Notes under the pieces: model-generated
The model's database searches: none
Seen by the model: the letters and a program-made list of their open reading frames with translations, nothing else
Told to the model about the DNA's origin: nothing
Source of the DNA: Phycisphaerales bacterium UBA7800
GTDB lineage: Bacteria > Planctomycetota > Phycisphaerae > Phycisphaerales > Phycisphaeraceae
Reading direction: 5' to 3'
DNA length: 64,000 nucleotides
NCBI GenBank assembly: GCA_002480565.1
Contig: DLCK01000026.1
Coordinates: 30,717 to 94,716 of the forward strand
In this document: positions 23,801 through 38,800 of the stretch, in pieces
Position numbering within the stretch: the first letter of the stretch is position 1
Layout of the letters: each line of letters opens with the position of its first letter
Program-made: the position numbers and the translations under genes

Positions 23801-26800
23801 TTGGTCGCATCACCATCGCCTGTAATGGTCAAAGTGTGGCCGTCAATGACAAGGTCTTCGACGTAGCTGCCACCTTCAGCGACGGCTGCGGGATTATTGT
23901 TGTTGAAGATACCCAATGTGACATTGCCATCGCTGGTGCCACCGTTGGCATCAAGTTCAAGGTTGAACACACCGTTGGAGGAGACGATGGTATTGGTCAA
24001 GTCGATATGACCTGCGATATCGTCGTCAGCACCTTCGGTATCGAGGTTGGTATTACTGGTAATAACCCATTGCGAGGCTTTACTGACATTAAAGACTGGC
24101 GCTACACCGGCAAAATCTTCGAGGAAGATTTCGGTTGTGCCGTCACCATCAGAGTCATGCGAGACAAGGACACCGTTAGTGGTGTTGCCGGTGGTATCAA
24201 AGATCAAACCTTCGAATGCGATACTTTGACCCATATCACCGATACGAATGTTGCCTGCGTTAACGGAGTTGCCCACGCCGCCGCCGGTGGCATCACCACT
24301 GGTGGTAGCTGTCAGAACCGTACCGATTGCCGAGCCATCGGTCACTGCGTCACGCAGGTCGATTGCACCGGAGTTAATTGCTGTGTTCGAAGCGTTGGTA
24401 TCAAAGAGGATCGTTGCGATCTGTGTACCGGCGATACCACCAGCACCCTGGAGGTCGATAACACCATCAATATTGATCGTCGCAGTATCCTGTGAACCTG
24501 CCACACCGTCGACTTCAATGCTCGTGGAGGCACGACCGAAGGTCAGATGACCATCGTTTGCCACACCGTCCATGTCAATGGTCACGGTATCCAGGAAGAC
24601 ATTGTTACCACCGTTGTCGGAGATGGCTCCGAATTTGACGCTGCCACCGTCACCCGCACCAACTGTGCTGGAGGTGTTGATGGTCAGATCATTTGCCGCA
24701 GAATCAGAGTAGATGGTGGAGTTATTGAAGTTGACATTACCACCGTTGGCATCATTACCGTTTTCGGTGTCGATGGTCAGATCGGCGGAGATGATGATCG
24801 CACCGTCACCGGTGACTGTGAAATCACCGGTATCAGCGACGTTGTTGTCCAGGCTGATATTGCCGTGGAGGGTTGTGGTGCCGTCTGCGGTGCCGTTGTT
24901 GGTCACGGTCAGATCGTTGATGAAGCTACCGCCGGTGCTGTCAAAGACACCCAGGGCCACATTGCCACCGGTAGCGTTACCCGTGGTATTCAGTGTCAGA
25001 TCGATACCTGCACCTGTTGCCGAGACGCTGCCACTGGTGGCAGCCAGGTTAATGGCACCAGCACCTTCGTCATCACTGTCATCGGTGTCAATGGTGACGG
25101 AACTGGCAATCTGAATGTTACCGTCGATGGTCACACCACCGGCACCCGAACCGGGGTCAGTGGAGATGTTGTTGTTGATGGACACCACACCGTCGGTACC
25201 AGCAGTTGTGCCTGCGTCGATGACCAGACCCTGAAGGAACTGGCCAGCGGTGTTAGTCACCGTCGCACCGGTCAGGGGAACGTTACCCGCGGTGAAACCA
25301 GCACCGGTGTCGGTGTTGAGCGTCAATGTCGCATTGGCGGCACTGGCGCTGATGTTGAAGGTGCCACTGCCAAGATCGATGTTACCAGCATTGGCGTCTT
25401 CACCAGATTCAGTATTGATGGTGGCATCGGCTGCGACGATGATGTCGCCACCGGAGGACTTGGTGAAGTCCGCAAGGTCTACACCACTGGTGTCCATATT
25501 GAAGACACCCTGAAGCGTCAGGCTACCGTCATTGGTGCCACCATCGGTGTTGATGGTTACGTCGTTGACGTATTGGCCTCCAGCATTACCTGCTGCACCC
25601 AGTGAGACGTTACCCGCAGTGGTGCCTGCGGTGTTGGTGTTGATCACAAGATCCAGTGGCGCCGCGTCTGCGGTGAGGACGGTATCGCTGATATCAACAT
25701 TACCACCATTTTGCCCACCGGTTTCGGTGGCGATGGTCACGTCGGCTGAGAGGATGAGGCTGCCACCACCGTTGATGGTCAGGTCACCGGTGTCGCCACC
25801 GCCGTTGTCGTCCAGAGAGATATTGTTGTGAAGCGTCACGCTGCCAGCTGTGCCACCGGTACCTTCGCCGGTGCTGATGGTCAGGTCGTTGATGAATGCG
25901 CCACCGCCGTTGTCGACCAATGCGATCTGCACCGCACCGCCGTTGGATCCGGCGTTGGTGGTGGAGGTGTCGATGGTCAGGTCATAGCCGGCACCCGTTG
26001 CCGAGATGTCGCCAGCCGAAAGGTTGACGGTACCACCTGCAGCGTTGTCACCCTGTTGGGTATCAATCGAAGTTGTTGCACCGAGTAGCACATCGTCACC
26101 AGCAAAGCTGAAGACAGCCACGCCGCCCACACCATCGTCGTCAAGTTGAATGTTGCCAGCCGGACGGAAGTCGCCAGCCGTTGCCGCACCGGAGGTCGCG
26201 GTGATGAGCAGTTGGTTAAAGAAGTTGTTGGCCCCACCGTTGTCACTAAAGCCACCGGTGTATACGTCACCGGCATTGTTGGCGCCCGTTACCGCGGTGT
26301 TCAAGGTCAGTACAAGGTTAGCAGCACCTGAAGCGTACACATTGGCACCTTCAAGACGAATGTCACCCGCAGCGCCGTTGTTGCCCTGCTCGGTGTCCAG
26401 AGTGATGCTTGCGGTCACCGCGGCATTACCATCGATGTCAATATCGCCTTCATCCACGCTGATGTTCTGGCTGAGGTTGACGGTACCGTTGGTACCTGCA
26501 CCATCGGCATCCACGACCAGGCTGGTGAGGAAGTTGTTGCCCGAAGCATTGTCATCGACCAGGCCGAAGGTCACATCACCGCCGGTGCCGCCACCATTTG
26601 TCGTGGCGGTGTTGATGGTCAAGGTGTAGCCGCCAGCATCGGCATAGATGTTGGCTGCACCAAAGTTCACTGTACCACCGTCAGCATTGTTGCCCTGTTC
26701 GGTGTCAATGCTCAGCGTGTTGGAAATGATGATGTCGCCTGAACCAGTCAAGGTGATATCCGCGGTATCGGCACCGGCATCCAGAAGCACGTTCTGGTGG

Positions 26801-29800
26801 AAGGTCACCGATCCGTCGGTCGTGCCGTCGGTATCAAGATTCAGGTCGTTGATATAGTTGCCGCCGGCATTACCAAACTCACCCAATGCAATCGCGCCAC
26901 CGGCACCACCGGTTGAACCGGTGTCAAGTGTCAGATCGTCATCGGCGGTGGAAGATGAGATGCTGCCGCTGGTCACTGCCAGATTGATTGCACCACCTGC
27001 TTCATCGTCACCATTTTCGGTATCAATGGTTCGGTTGGCGTCGATTTGAATCAGACCGTCAATGGTCACCGGGCCACCATCAACATTGATGTCACCTCTA
27101 ATACTGACCACGCCGTCGGTCACGCCATCGGCACTGATCACTAAGCTGTCGAGGAAGTTATTTCCTCCAGCGTTATTATCCACTGTATTCCACAGTAACA
27201 CCTGACCAGCGGACTGGCCGGCGGCGGTGGTGTCAGTGTTGATGGTCAGGGTGTAGCCGTCGCTATCCGCATAGACATTGCTAAACCCAATGGTGACATC
27301 ACCGCCATCAACACCAGCCGTATTACCGTCTTCGGTATCGATCAGCAGGCTGTTGGAGATGATTACATCACCGCCACCACTGATAGTTAAACTACCAGCA
27401 CCACCTGTGCCGTCATCATCCACAAGAATGTCACCGTTGAGCGTTGTTGAACCATCAGCGTTCGTCGTAAGAAGCAGGTTATTTAAGCGATCAGTTGCCC
27501 CGTTCACTGTGGGCAAGCTGATTGTGCCGCCTGTGCCACCGCTGATTTGGATTGAAAAGTCCGAATCGCCAGCTGCACCGGTGATGCGGGTGAGACTGGA
27601 CAAATCCACGTTGCCCGGTGCCGCAGCATTCACATTCGTGTCAATGATATGGCCAACACCAGATCCCACAATCAATTCACCTGTTCCCGTTGTGGTCACA
27701 TTACCACTGTCTGTACTGAGGTTGGCTTCAAAGTTGATGTCGGTATTGGCGTGCGTGGTGAACAGCACGTTGTTGTCATCGTCGGTTGCAGATGCACCAA
27801 GCGTGCTCAGATTGTCACTGAGTGTCAGGTTGGCACCACCATCAAGAATGAATTCGAGGTTGGAGCTGAAGGTGAAGCTCGAACCAGTGTTGTCGTCAAA
27901 GTCCATGTTACCGGTCTGGCCGGTACGACCGAAGGTGATGTTGGCGATGTTATCGCTGATGAAGGCAATCGACGCGTCGGACATCCCCAGCCCGCCGGCA
28001 GCAGCATTGTCACCCATGTTGATCGCAGTCCCCACACCCGTGCCACGGATGGTCAGGTCGCCTGTGGTGTTGAGTGCGGCACCCAGAACCACATCGGCGT
28101 CAGCGTTGAAGGTCACGTTCTGATCCGAAGCATCCAGACCTTGAATGTTTACGGAAGTACCCGTTGCCAAGGCGTCGTCAGCGGTGATGGTCACCGCAGC
28201 ACCTTGGGAGTCGATGTTGTCCAGAGCATCAAACGTGCTGGAAGTCGAGGTGATGCCGGTGACATTGTGTGTACCAGCACTGTTGTTGGTCAGGTCCACA
28301 TCATCGGCATTGGTGATCGTCAGCAGACCGATGCGGTTGGTTGCACCCACCAAACCGGAGATGGTGATATCACCACCGGTACCGGCATTGAGTGTCAGCG
28401 TTTCACCGGTCGCAAGGCCTTCGGCTTCCACAGCTGCGAGGCTGATGTTGGCACCGGCTGCCGCACCGCTGGTGGTATCCAGTGTGATGTTTTCGGTGAT
28501 GGTGGTTGCTGAGGCGATGGTGATCACATCGCCGGTCGTGGTGATGTTTTCACCCAGTGTCACGCCGCCACCGAACTGGTTGTCGATGTTGAACGTGCCG
28601 TCGATGGTATGTGCACCAGCTGCGGTATTGGGCATGGTGACCGAACCGGCACCTGTACCGTTGATATCGACATTACCGCCCGTTCCAGTGGTGATGGTGG
28701 CATCGTTGGAGAAGACCACATTGGTGGCTGTGATGACAAGCACATCGCCAGCACCACCATTGTCCAGATCGATCGGGTCATTGAGCGTGACGGTCGTGGC
28801 ATGATTAGTACCGCCGTCAACGTCATTGACGGTCAAGGTATCACCGTCGATTGAACTATGAATGGTCACGCTGCCGGCAGCGTCAATGGTGATGTCGCCA
28901 AAGTTGTTGGCACCACCGCCGTTGATGACGTTCGTGCCGTCGGTACCGAGGGTGACGTTACCGGAGTTGATACCGGTTTCGATGTAAAGGGTTTCGTTAC
29001 CACCGCCACCGGTACCTTGAATATTGCCGGTGATGGTGACATCGGCACCGGTGGCAAGGTTTTGGCGGTCGGTATTGATCGACCAGTCAACGCCGTCAGC
29101 CAAGGTGACATTACCGTTGATCGTAATCGCATTGTCATCGGTGATAAAAGCTGAATCATTGTTGATTGTCAGGCCCGAACCGGTATTGACGGTCAGAGAC
29201 TGAACGATGCCAGTTGATGCAATGTCATCAGTCACGCTTACGGTCGCGCTATCTGCCTGAATGATCAAATCAGCGTTGAAGATGACACCTGTACCAGATT
29301 CGCCGACCACACCGCCATTGGTGGTTACAGAAGCACCATTGACCGTGATCGCGCCGGTCTGATTGTTGCCACCAGCATCCACCTGGGCGCTGTCCCAACC
29401 GATTTCCAAATTGGTCACCGAGCTTTGGACCATGTCAACGGCAGCATCGGAGATATCCAGATCCGAGTTGGCGTCATCGCCGATTGCGATGGTGTTGGTA
29501 TTTGCAAGACCGCGGAAGATCATGTCACCGCCGGTCACCGAGTCGATAATGGTTGCACCACCGTTTGAGTCATCAATGCTGGCGGATTCGAAGTAGGAAT
29601 CCACACCGTTGATATCCAAAACCGCTGCACCGTCAATATCAATGGAGGTTTGGGCCGTCACACGAATACCCAGAGCATCGATATTCGAGTCGATGGTCAC
29701 CTGGTCTGCATTAATGTCCAAAAGACCCAACACGCCCGAGCCGCCCAAAGCAGCGTTGATGTCCACATCACCGTCACCGTCACCACCGCCATCGTCAGCA

Positions 29801-32800
29801 TTGATGGTCAAGGTTTCATTGGCGGTCGCATCAAGTTGCAGACCAATGGTAATGCCTGCGTCATCATTGCCGGCACCGGCAGTACGCAGCGTCAGGTTGG
29901 AGGTGAGGTTCATGGTGTCGTCATTGCCACCGGATGTGAGGCTGATGGAACCTGCACCGGTTGTGCCACCGGCAGTGGTGTCAATGAGACTACCCGAGAA
30001 GACGATATCAGCACCAGCAGGATCAAGATCGCTGGCGTCGGCATTAAGGTCGACATTACCGCCACCGGTGGTAATCGCGTTGACGGTGATGGTTTCACCA
30101 TCCACATCCAGGTTACCAGTGGTCAGCGTGATAGTGCCCGGCAGGGTCACATCTCCGTCATTGCTGGCGTTGAAAGATGTGGCATTGAATGTGAGATTAC
30201 GATCATTGGCTGTAATCGTGCTGGAGGTGTTAAAGAGAATATCACCAGCAGTACCATTTGCGTCGCTGGTGTCGATGACAAAGTCCGTATTGTCGTTGCC
30301 AGTCACAGTGATGGTCCCTGTGACACCCTGGAAGTTCACCGCTGCGTTACGAGTCTGAATGTCGCCGTTCCAGTTGACAGTACCGGTGGCATCCACGTCG
30401 ATAGCGCCCAAGGCTGTGGTGTTACCCATGTCACTGTTGACAGTGAGTGTGCCACCACCTGCACGGATATTTAAGCCTTCGGTACCGGCTGCATTGGCAT
30501 CCAGCGCGTTACCAGCCGCATTACCGATGGTGATCGCACCGTCGGTACCCGCATCGTCATCGGAGTCGAGGGTCACAGTGGTGGTCAGGTCGATGTTAGC
30601 ACTGTTGAGGTTGATGATGCCACCATTGGCAGCAGCGTCGCCGTCGGTTGAGTCAAGATTTCCGTTAAGGATAATCTGGGTCACGGCAGCGGCTGAACCG
30701 ATTCGCACACCGTTGGCACCGTTGGTGTCCACAGCCTGCAAGGTCACCACGTCACCATTGGTCACAGTCAATTCTGACAAAGCTGCGGTTGTACCCACTG
30801 CACCGCTGAAGGTGATGTCACGATCAATGGCGGTGGTCACGGTGAGGCTGCGAGTCGTACCGTCGGAATTGACGGTGTCCTGGAAGACCACAGTGCCTGC
30901 GTCGCCAGCAGCAGCGTCAGTGGTGTCCACGGTCACGTTTGCACCCAACGTCACGGCACCGTCGATATCGACGTTACCGTCATTGGTGCCTGCATCTTCA
31001 CCGGTGAAGATTGAGCCGTTGAGTGTCACACCTGCGTCAGCATCAATGTCGACAGCGTTGATGCGGTCGGCAGCGGCATCGGTACCGATGGTCCCGACGG
31101 TCACACTGCCGGTATCAGCGTTAAGGGTCAAATCCCAACCTGCGCCAGCGGTATCACCGGTGATCGCGTCGATGTCGATGTTACCATCTGCTCCCTGCTG
31201 GGTGTCAATGGTGGTGTTACCTGTAACGGTGGTTGTCCCGGTGATGTTCACATCACCAGCCGAAGCATTGGTGGTGACAATATTGCCACGCAAGGTCACA
31301 CCACCGTTTGCGGTGATGTTCACGTCATGAATGCCGTCAGCATCATTGGTGCCGATCTGGCCGACATCCACTGAACCTGCCGCTGCGTTGATGGTCAAGT
31401 CTTCGTCGGATGTCCCGTCGAAACCAGCTTGAGCGGTGACATTGCCACCAGCGGTTGTGATAGTCAGGTTGGTGCCGTTACCCAGTGTGACCACTGAGTC
31501 GTCGTCACCGGTGTCAATATTGACGTTATCGCCACTGGTGACGATGTTGGTCACGCCGCCGGTGAGATTGATGGCAGTGGCTGAGGAATCATCCAAATTG
31601 AGAGTGCCACCGACCTGGTAGTCGCTACCGTCGAGCGTGATGCCGTTGGAGGCATCGATATCCGTCACGCCGGACACACCGTCCTGAACGCCGACGTTAC
31701 CGATGTCGTTGATGTCGATTGCTGCACCGGTGACTGTGAGGCTACTGAGTGTGCCACTACCACCTGCACCGATTGCTCCGCCGAAGTCCACGTCGCCACT
31801 ACCACCCACAACACTCAAGGTGCGAGCGCCGCCTTCGGAGTTTACTGTGCTGGAGAAGGTGATATCGTCGGTTGCACCGCCTGCACCTGTGATGGTGACG
31901 TTGGCGTTGAGATCAACCGGGCCGGTAAAGGTGATGGTTTCGGCGCCGGCACCGTTGGTGATGAAAATGGTCGTGCCATTAAGGTCAATATTGGTACCGC
32001 TGATTGCGACATCACCGCCGCTGACTGCGATGTTGTTCACATCGACCTGAGCAGCATTTTGAATCGTCAGTGCGTTGAGGTCCGCGGTATCACCAATGGC
32101 ACCTTGCAGATCAACATTACCGTCGGTACCTGTACCGTCAGCATCGATTGTCAGGGTGTCGCCGGTTGCATCATCGGAGTTGATTACGCCGGTGACGGTG
32201 ATGTTACCGCCGGTTGCAGGAGCACCGTTACCGGTATCAATGGTGCGGGTACCGGTCACATCCAGTGAATCGTTAATGGTCACATCGCCACCGTTGGTGA
32301 GGATGTTGGCATTGAGGGTCGTCGTTGTGCCATCACCGTTGATGGTGAGGTCAGAACCGGCATTGGTCAGGGAAATATTGCTATCGATGGTCAGATCACC
32401 ATTATCGGCATTGACCGTCAAACCTGTGTTGGCTAAATCCAAGCCAGCGGCATCGTTGATTACAACTGCGCCGGTCTGATTCCCCGCACCGGACACGCCG
32501 ATGTTGATATCGGTGAACGTGCTGGCGACTGTTTGCAATTCAGCTTCACTTAATGCCAGTGTCCCAGCTGCAGCACTGCCAACAGCAATGCTTGTCGCAC
32601 CGGTTTCACCGGTAAAGGTCACATCAATATTCGCAGCAGCACCGGTGGAAGTCAATGAAGCACCTGCCCCAATGATGATGTCATCCGATGCGTAGCTTTG
32701 TGTGCCACCGTTGGAGTCCATGACCACAGCGGCATCAATGGTAATGCTGTCGTCATCGCCACCTTGGGCTGCATCGACATCAATCACGCCTGATTCCACG

Positions 32801-35800
32801 TTACCCTGGAAACGTATGTCGTTACCATCAACGGTCAAAGCGCCAATCGCACCGTTACCACCGGCTGCACCAATGGTGCTGGTGAAGGTCACGTCGGCGG
32901 TACCGGCATTGATGGTCAGACCACGGTCATTACCGTCGTCAACAATGGTTCCCATCGTGACGGCGGCATCGTTTGTTGAATCGGTATCAATGCTCACGGT
33001 GCCATCGGCATCAGCGAGGATGATGTTGCCAGTCCCGTTGAGCGCCACGTTACCCGCAGTCGCTTCACCATCGGTAGCCAGATCGCCAGCCAATGTGGTG
33101 GTTCCAGTCACAGCGGCATCAACGTCAATCGCGTCATTGCCGTTACCTGCACCATCACCCACGGTGATGTCACCTAAAGTAACGTTCACAGCCGTACTGA
33201 CCAAAACGTGGTCCAGGTTGCTGAGCGTTGCGGCTGACAAATCGATGTTGTTGGAACCCACTTCAAAGGTCACACCATTAGCGAAAGTACCTGTGCCACT
33301 GAATGTCGCACCACCGACAAACGTCAGGGCTCCATCTGTGGCGGTTGTGCCATCGGTGTCGAAAGTGGTGTTATTGGCAACAGTCACACCTGCAGATGCG
33401 TTGATACGCAAGCCACCGGTATCACCTGCAGCTCCGTCCGTATTGAGTTCCGCTGCACCGCCTGCACCAATGGTCAACGTGCCATCAATGGCAGTGTTGG
33501 AACCAATGTTGATGGTGTTAGCTACCGCGGTCCCTTGAACAGAGACGCTTTCGATATCTACGTCCTGAGCATCGGTAATGATGAAGGCTGCAAGCGAAGT
33601 GTTGCCACCGACGGCAGCCTGCATGTCCACGTCACCAGCAGCACCAGCGTTAAGTGTCAGTTGTTGGGTGCCTTCGACGATGTCGTCAAAAACGATGTCC
33701 TGTCCTGCTGCACCGCCGGAGGTGATGCTCACATCGGCAGCCAGAAGCACGTCACCGTTGACATTAACACTACCACCGGTGGAAGTGATGGTCGTGCCTT
33801 CAAGACCGATATTGTTACCACCATTAGCATTGTCACCTGCAGTGAGTGTGATGTTGCCTGAGACGGCGGTCACGTTTTGCAGATCCAAGTCGCCTGTGCC
33901 TGCGTCAACTGTAAAGGCGGACAAGGTGGAGACGTTGGCACCACCCTGGAAGTCGACATTGGTGTTGTTGTTGGAAGTATTGATCGTCAGCGAGTCGTTG
34001 CCACCCACACCTGTGACAGTGTTCTGGAAGATCACGCCGTTGTTGGTGTCGACCAAAATGGTGGTCAGTGCGTCTGCATCGACGGTCACTGTGTTGGTGA
34101 AGGTCATACCATCAATGGTGTGATAGGTCGTACCTTCAAGGGTCGTCGCAGCAGGCATGCTCAAAACACCGCTGCCAGCTTCAAGGCCGGAGGTTGCCAC
34201 GATACCGATGTTACCCAGGGTGATCCCACCACCTGCAGATGCGATGGTCAGATCGTCAAGCGTGTCTGCCACACCACCGGTTGCACCGATGGCTGCTGCG
34301 GTGGTTGTACCTGCGTTGTAGGCTAACGTTGCCGTACCGGTACCCGCAGTCACGGTCAACGTGTCTGCCCCGGCATTGCCGCCGATGTCGTCAGTGACGG
34401 TAATATTGGCACCCGCTCCTGTGGAGGTGGTGTTCAAAGCACGTGCGCCGTTGACGGTCACATCACCATTAATGGTAATGGCATCGCTTTGAGTCGAGAC
34501 ATCTTCGCTGAGTGTCACACCTCCTGCACCATCGAGGATCACTGCTGCGTCAAAGACCGAAGCGACGTCCTGAACGGTCACGGTACCATCGACATCAATA
34601 TCGATTGTGCCGATGTTGGCTGTGTTGGCTGCGGTGACACTGTCAACGGTTGCGGTACTGGTTGTTTGAATATTGAGAGTGGTTGCGGTGACGGTGCCTA
34701 ATTCGGCATCATCGATGACCATACCGCCGCCGTTACCTGCACCCACGTCGATGCTGCCACCGTCGGAAGTGACGACGGTTACGGTTGAACCGTCAATGCC
34801 ACCTGAGGCTGCATTAATCACCAAGTCGTCTGCGGTGATACTGATAGTGCCACCGTTGGCATCAATTGCATCGGCCAAAGCACCGCCTGCACCATCACCG
34901 ATGGTGAGTGTACCGACGCCACTATTGTCCACATCCGCATCAATGGTGATACTGGTGTTGTTGGTGGTCACTTGGCCATTAAGAGTCACACCGTCATCTG
35001 CGTTAATTGAGACAGGACCATCCACATCAATGGTGATGCTGTTATCTAGCGTAAAGGTGTCTGATGCTGAAACAGTGAAACCAGTCAGAGCAGTACCCGT
35101 ACCAATGTTGCCACTGATTTGCACAGTCCCGTCACCGGCATTCAATGTCAGAATTTGTGCACCATTGATCGAATCGTTAATGGTGATATTTTGATCCGTC
35201 GTCGCTGCATCTGTGATTAAAGATACTGCTGAACCAAGCAGAACTGGTCCTGAAATATTGATTGTGCCCGAGGTTGTCGCGGTGCCGCCCAGACCGGTAT
35301 CAACATTACCATTGAAGGTGATCGTACCAGAAGCACTGGTCAGTGCGACATTACCGCCTGTACCTGCAGCCACACCAGTGGAAATCGCACCATAGGTCTG
35401 GTTACCCGCGGTGGTATCACCGGTGACATTACCGCCTGCTGTGGTAATGCTTCCTGTTGAGATATTGGCAGTTGTAGCGTCAAGATCGACATCGCCGTCA
35501 ACAGTGACAATGTTACCTGCAGTCACGCCTGCATCACCGTCAAGGGTGACACCCAGGGCATTGGTTGATGTTACGTTGCCCGTGGACACCGAAGAGGTGC
35601 CTGCATTCATGTTGACCTGGCCTGCACCTGAAACCGCGCCGGTGATAATTGCTGCGTTAGTGGTTTGGATATCAACGTTATCAGTACCTGAACCGGTAAT
35701 CGCACCACTGGTGAAAGCACCGGATGCTGCATTGACATTCAAGTTGTCCGAGAGGCTGATCGAACCGTTGTTAAAGGCGATTGCATCACCGGAAGTCTGG

Positions 35801-38800
35801 AAGGTGACTGCACCCCCTGAGCCGATGGCAAAGGTGTTGCCACCTGCATTGTAGGTCTGGGTATCTGCGGTACGGTAAGTGGTACCGGTAAACGTCACAT
35901 TGCCAGTAGAACTGGTAATTTGGGTTGCGCCCGTCACACCGTCGCCTGCACCACCGATGTTGTTGACGCTCACGGATGTACCAGCAATGGTGACACTGCC
36001 CAGAGCAGTACCATTACCCATTGCACCATCCACTGTCACGGCACCGGCGCCGCTGATGTTGAGTTCTGTTGTAAGTGCATCGATTGTTGAATCAAAGTCA
36101 ACCGAACCGCCTGTTGCATTGATATCCAGAATACCAATGGCATTGGCATCACCAACTGCACCTGAGAAGGTCAATGCACCGGATCCAGTGTTGACTGTCA
36201 GGTTGTCGCTATCGCCATCACCGTTAACTGTACCGCCGAAGTCGACCGTGCCAGCACCGGTTGTTGTGACGGTTGAACCTGTGGAAACCACAACGTTTGT
36301 TGTTCCAAAATTGATGTTACCGCCAGCTGCCAGAACGTTTGCCCCCAGATCAATGGAAGCTGCACCGTTGTCGATATCCACACCACCCACGCCGCCAGTG
36401 GTATCAATGTTTGCACCGATTGTCACAGCACCAGTTGGATTCAAGTCCACTGCACCGCCGTTGGTATCAATCACGCCACCGGTGTTATCGAATGATGTCA
36501 CGTTGAGGGTCACACCACCGCCACCGGTATTGAGGTTGGCATTCTGGTCATAAGCCAGACCGGTGATGGTTGCCACACCGGTGTTGCCAGTCATGTTAAT
36601 TGCTTGGTCAACAGTCACTGTTCCAGCTGCATGATCGATAGTCAAACCGCCACCACCTGTGGTGATGCCTGCTGTATTGCGGAAAGTGCCTGCAGTACTT
36701 GTGGAATTGAAAGTACCACCACCTGTATCAACTGCAGCAGCGACGAGTACATTGTTTGTGATTGTCAGACCAATGGCAGCATTATCTGTGCTGAGAATAC
36801 CACCTGTATTATCAAAGCTGCTACCCGCTGAGAAGGTGATTGCACCGCCAGCAGCCCCCGTGGTATCGATGCCGGAGTTCAGGTCGATAACTCCGGTATT
36901 GTCCACTGTCACATTACCGCCGGTTGTGCTGATAGCCCCACCGCTATTGGTAAAGTTTGTGCCGTCTGCGAGGAAGTTGCCACCGTTGGTTGATGCGGCC
37001 CCGCCGATTGTCACTGCTCCGGTCACGCCGGTCAGATCAATGTTGGCATTGTTGGTCTGCAATGCACCGCCGGTACTGTCAAAACTACTTGCAGCTGAAA
37101 CACTCAGGGCACCACCTGCACCACCTGATGTATTCACACCAAGGTTCAGGTCAACTGCGCCTGTGTTGTTGATCGTCACATTACCACCGGAAGTGGTGAT
37201 TGATGCAGCTAGCGAGGTCGTCAAACTGGTACCGTTGGAAGTGAAGTTACCTCCAATGGTCTGCAAGGTACCTTGCAGATCAACCGTCCCAGATGCGTTA
37301 ACCAAAATATCTGCACCACGGGAGAATAGACCTGCACCACCACCGACGGTGGAAATATTGGTGCCGTTAAGAGTGATCGAACCACCCGAAGCCGAGTCGG
37401 TGTCGATCTGGGCATTGAGTGTGATATCTCCGGTTGCTGTAACAACCACATCACCACCTGCAGTAGCAATAATACCGGTGCCACCAACGGCAACATCATT
37501 ACCGGCATTCACATTGACTGCAGCAGCAGCAGATGCATTGATAATACCATTGAGATTCACATCGTTATCTGCTGTCAACGTCAGACTATTTGTTGTATTC
37601 CAGCTGATTTCAGCTGCGGCATCTAATGTGATATCACCCACATCACCACCACCACCTGCAGTCGTGATAACAAGGCTGCCAGTATTAATCAGAAAGTCAT
37701 TGATTTCAGCGTCAATAACTGTATTGGCTGTGTGTGGCGAACCACCAAGTCCGCCACCTAATACACCGTCCACAATGTCAATGTCGGTGGGGTCGAGTAA
37801 TAATGTACCGCCATCGACATCAATATTTTGAAGTGTTGGGATCATTAACGTCTGTTTGCCGGAGACTTCAGCAAAGCCACCACCTTGCGTGCTGATACTG
37901 CCGTAGAAGCCTGTACTGACATCGGACCAGACGATAATCGTGCCACCCGCGCCATCTGTACCATCAGCACTGAGTTGTGCTGTTTCACTGATTGTCGTGT
38001 TGGTGGCATTGCGGATCGAAGCCACGCCGCCTTGGAATCCACCCCCGACGTTGATCTGACCACCGGTTTGACCCGAAGCCAGAATGCTACCGCCAACTTT
38101 GACTGTTTCACCAGTCATCACAACGGTACCACCGACACCATCAATATTCGATGCATCCAGCAGGCCGTCGTTCTGTACAACGCCTGAGCCATAAGCTTCA
38201 AGACTGATCATATCACCAGCCATGATGTCGCCGGAGTTGTAGATGGCGATGGAGTAAAGGTCGCCTGCAGCAAGAGCGATCTGCTGACCGATGATGCTGC
38301 CTGCATTTTCCACACCGGCGCGATTGGCGTCGATGTTGGCTGCTGCTCCACTGACCTGTGCGAAGATGTGTCCATTGGAGTCTTCACCCAGAAGCACGTC
38401 ATCACCTGCGACCATGGTGACGTACCCATTTGGTGCAACAATCTCACCGTAGTTTGCTACGTGGGAGCCAACCAGCGTAGCCATATTTTGAGTCTGGATA
38501 CGACCCCAGTTGATCACTTCACCTTCAACGCCGGTGAAGTGGTCCACCCCATTCATGAAGTCTTCATTGGTGATGTTACCTGCTGCTGCCACAAAGCCAG
38601 CCGTATCAACAATACCACCTGAACCGACGGTCACACCGTGCTGGTTAACGACATAGACAATACCGTTGGCTTGCAATTCACCGTAGATGGCGGTGGGGTT
38701 GTCGGACTGCACTCGGTTGAGCACTTTACTCATGGCATCAGGCTGGTTGAACTGAACCTTTTCGCCATCGGCGATGTCAAAGTTTTGCCAGTTGATGATG

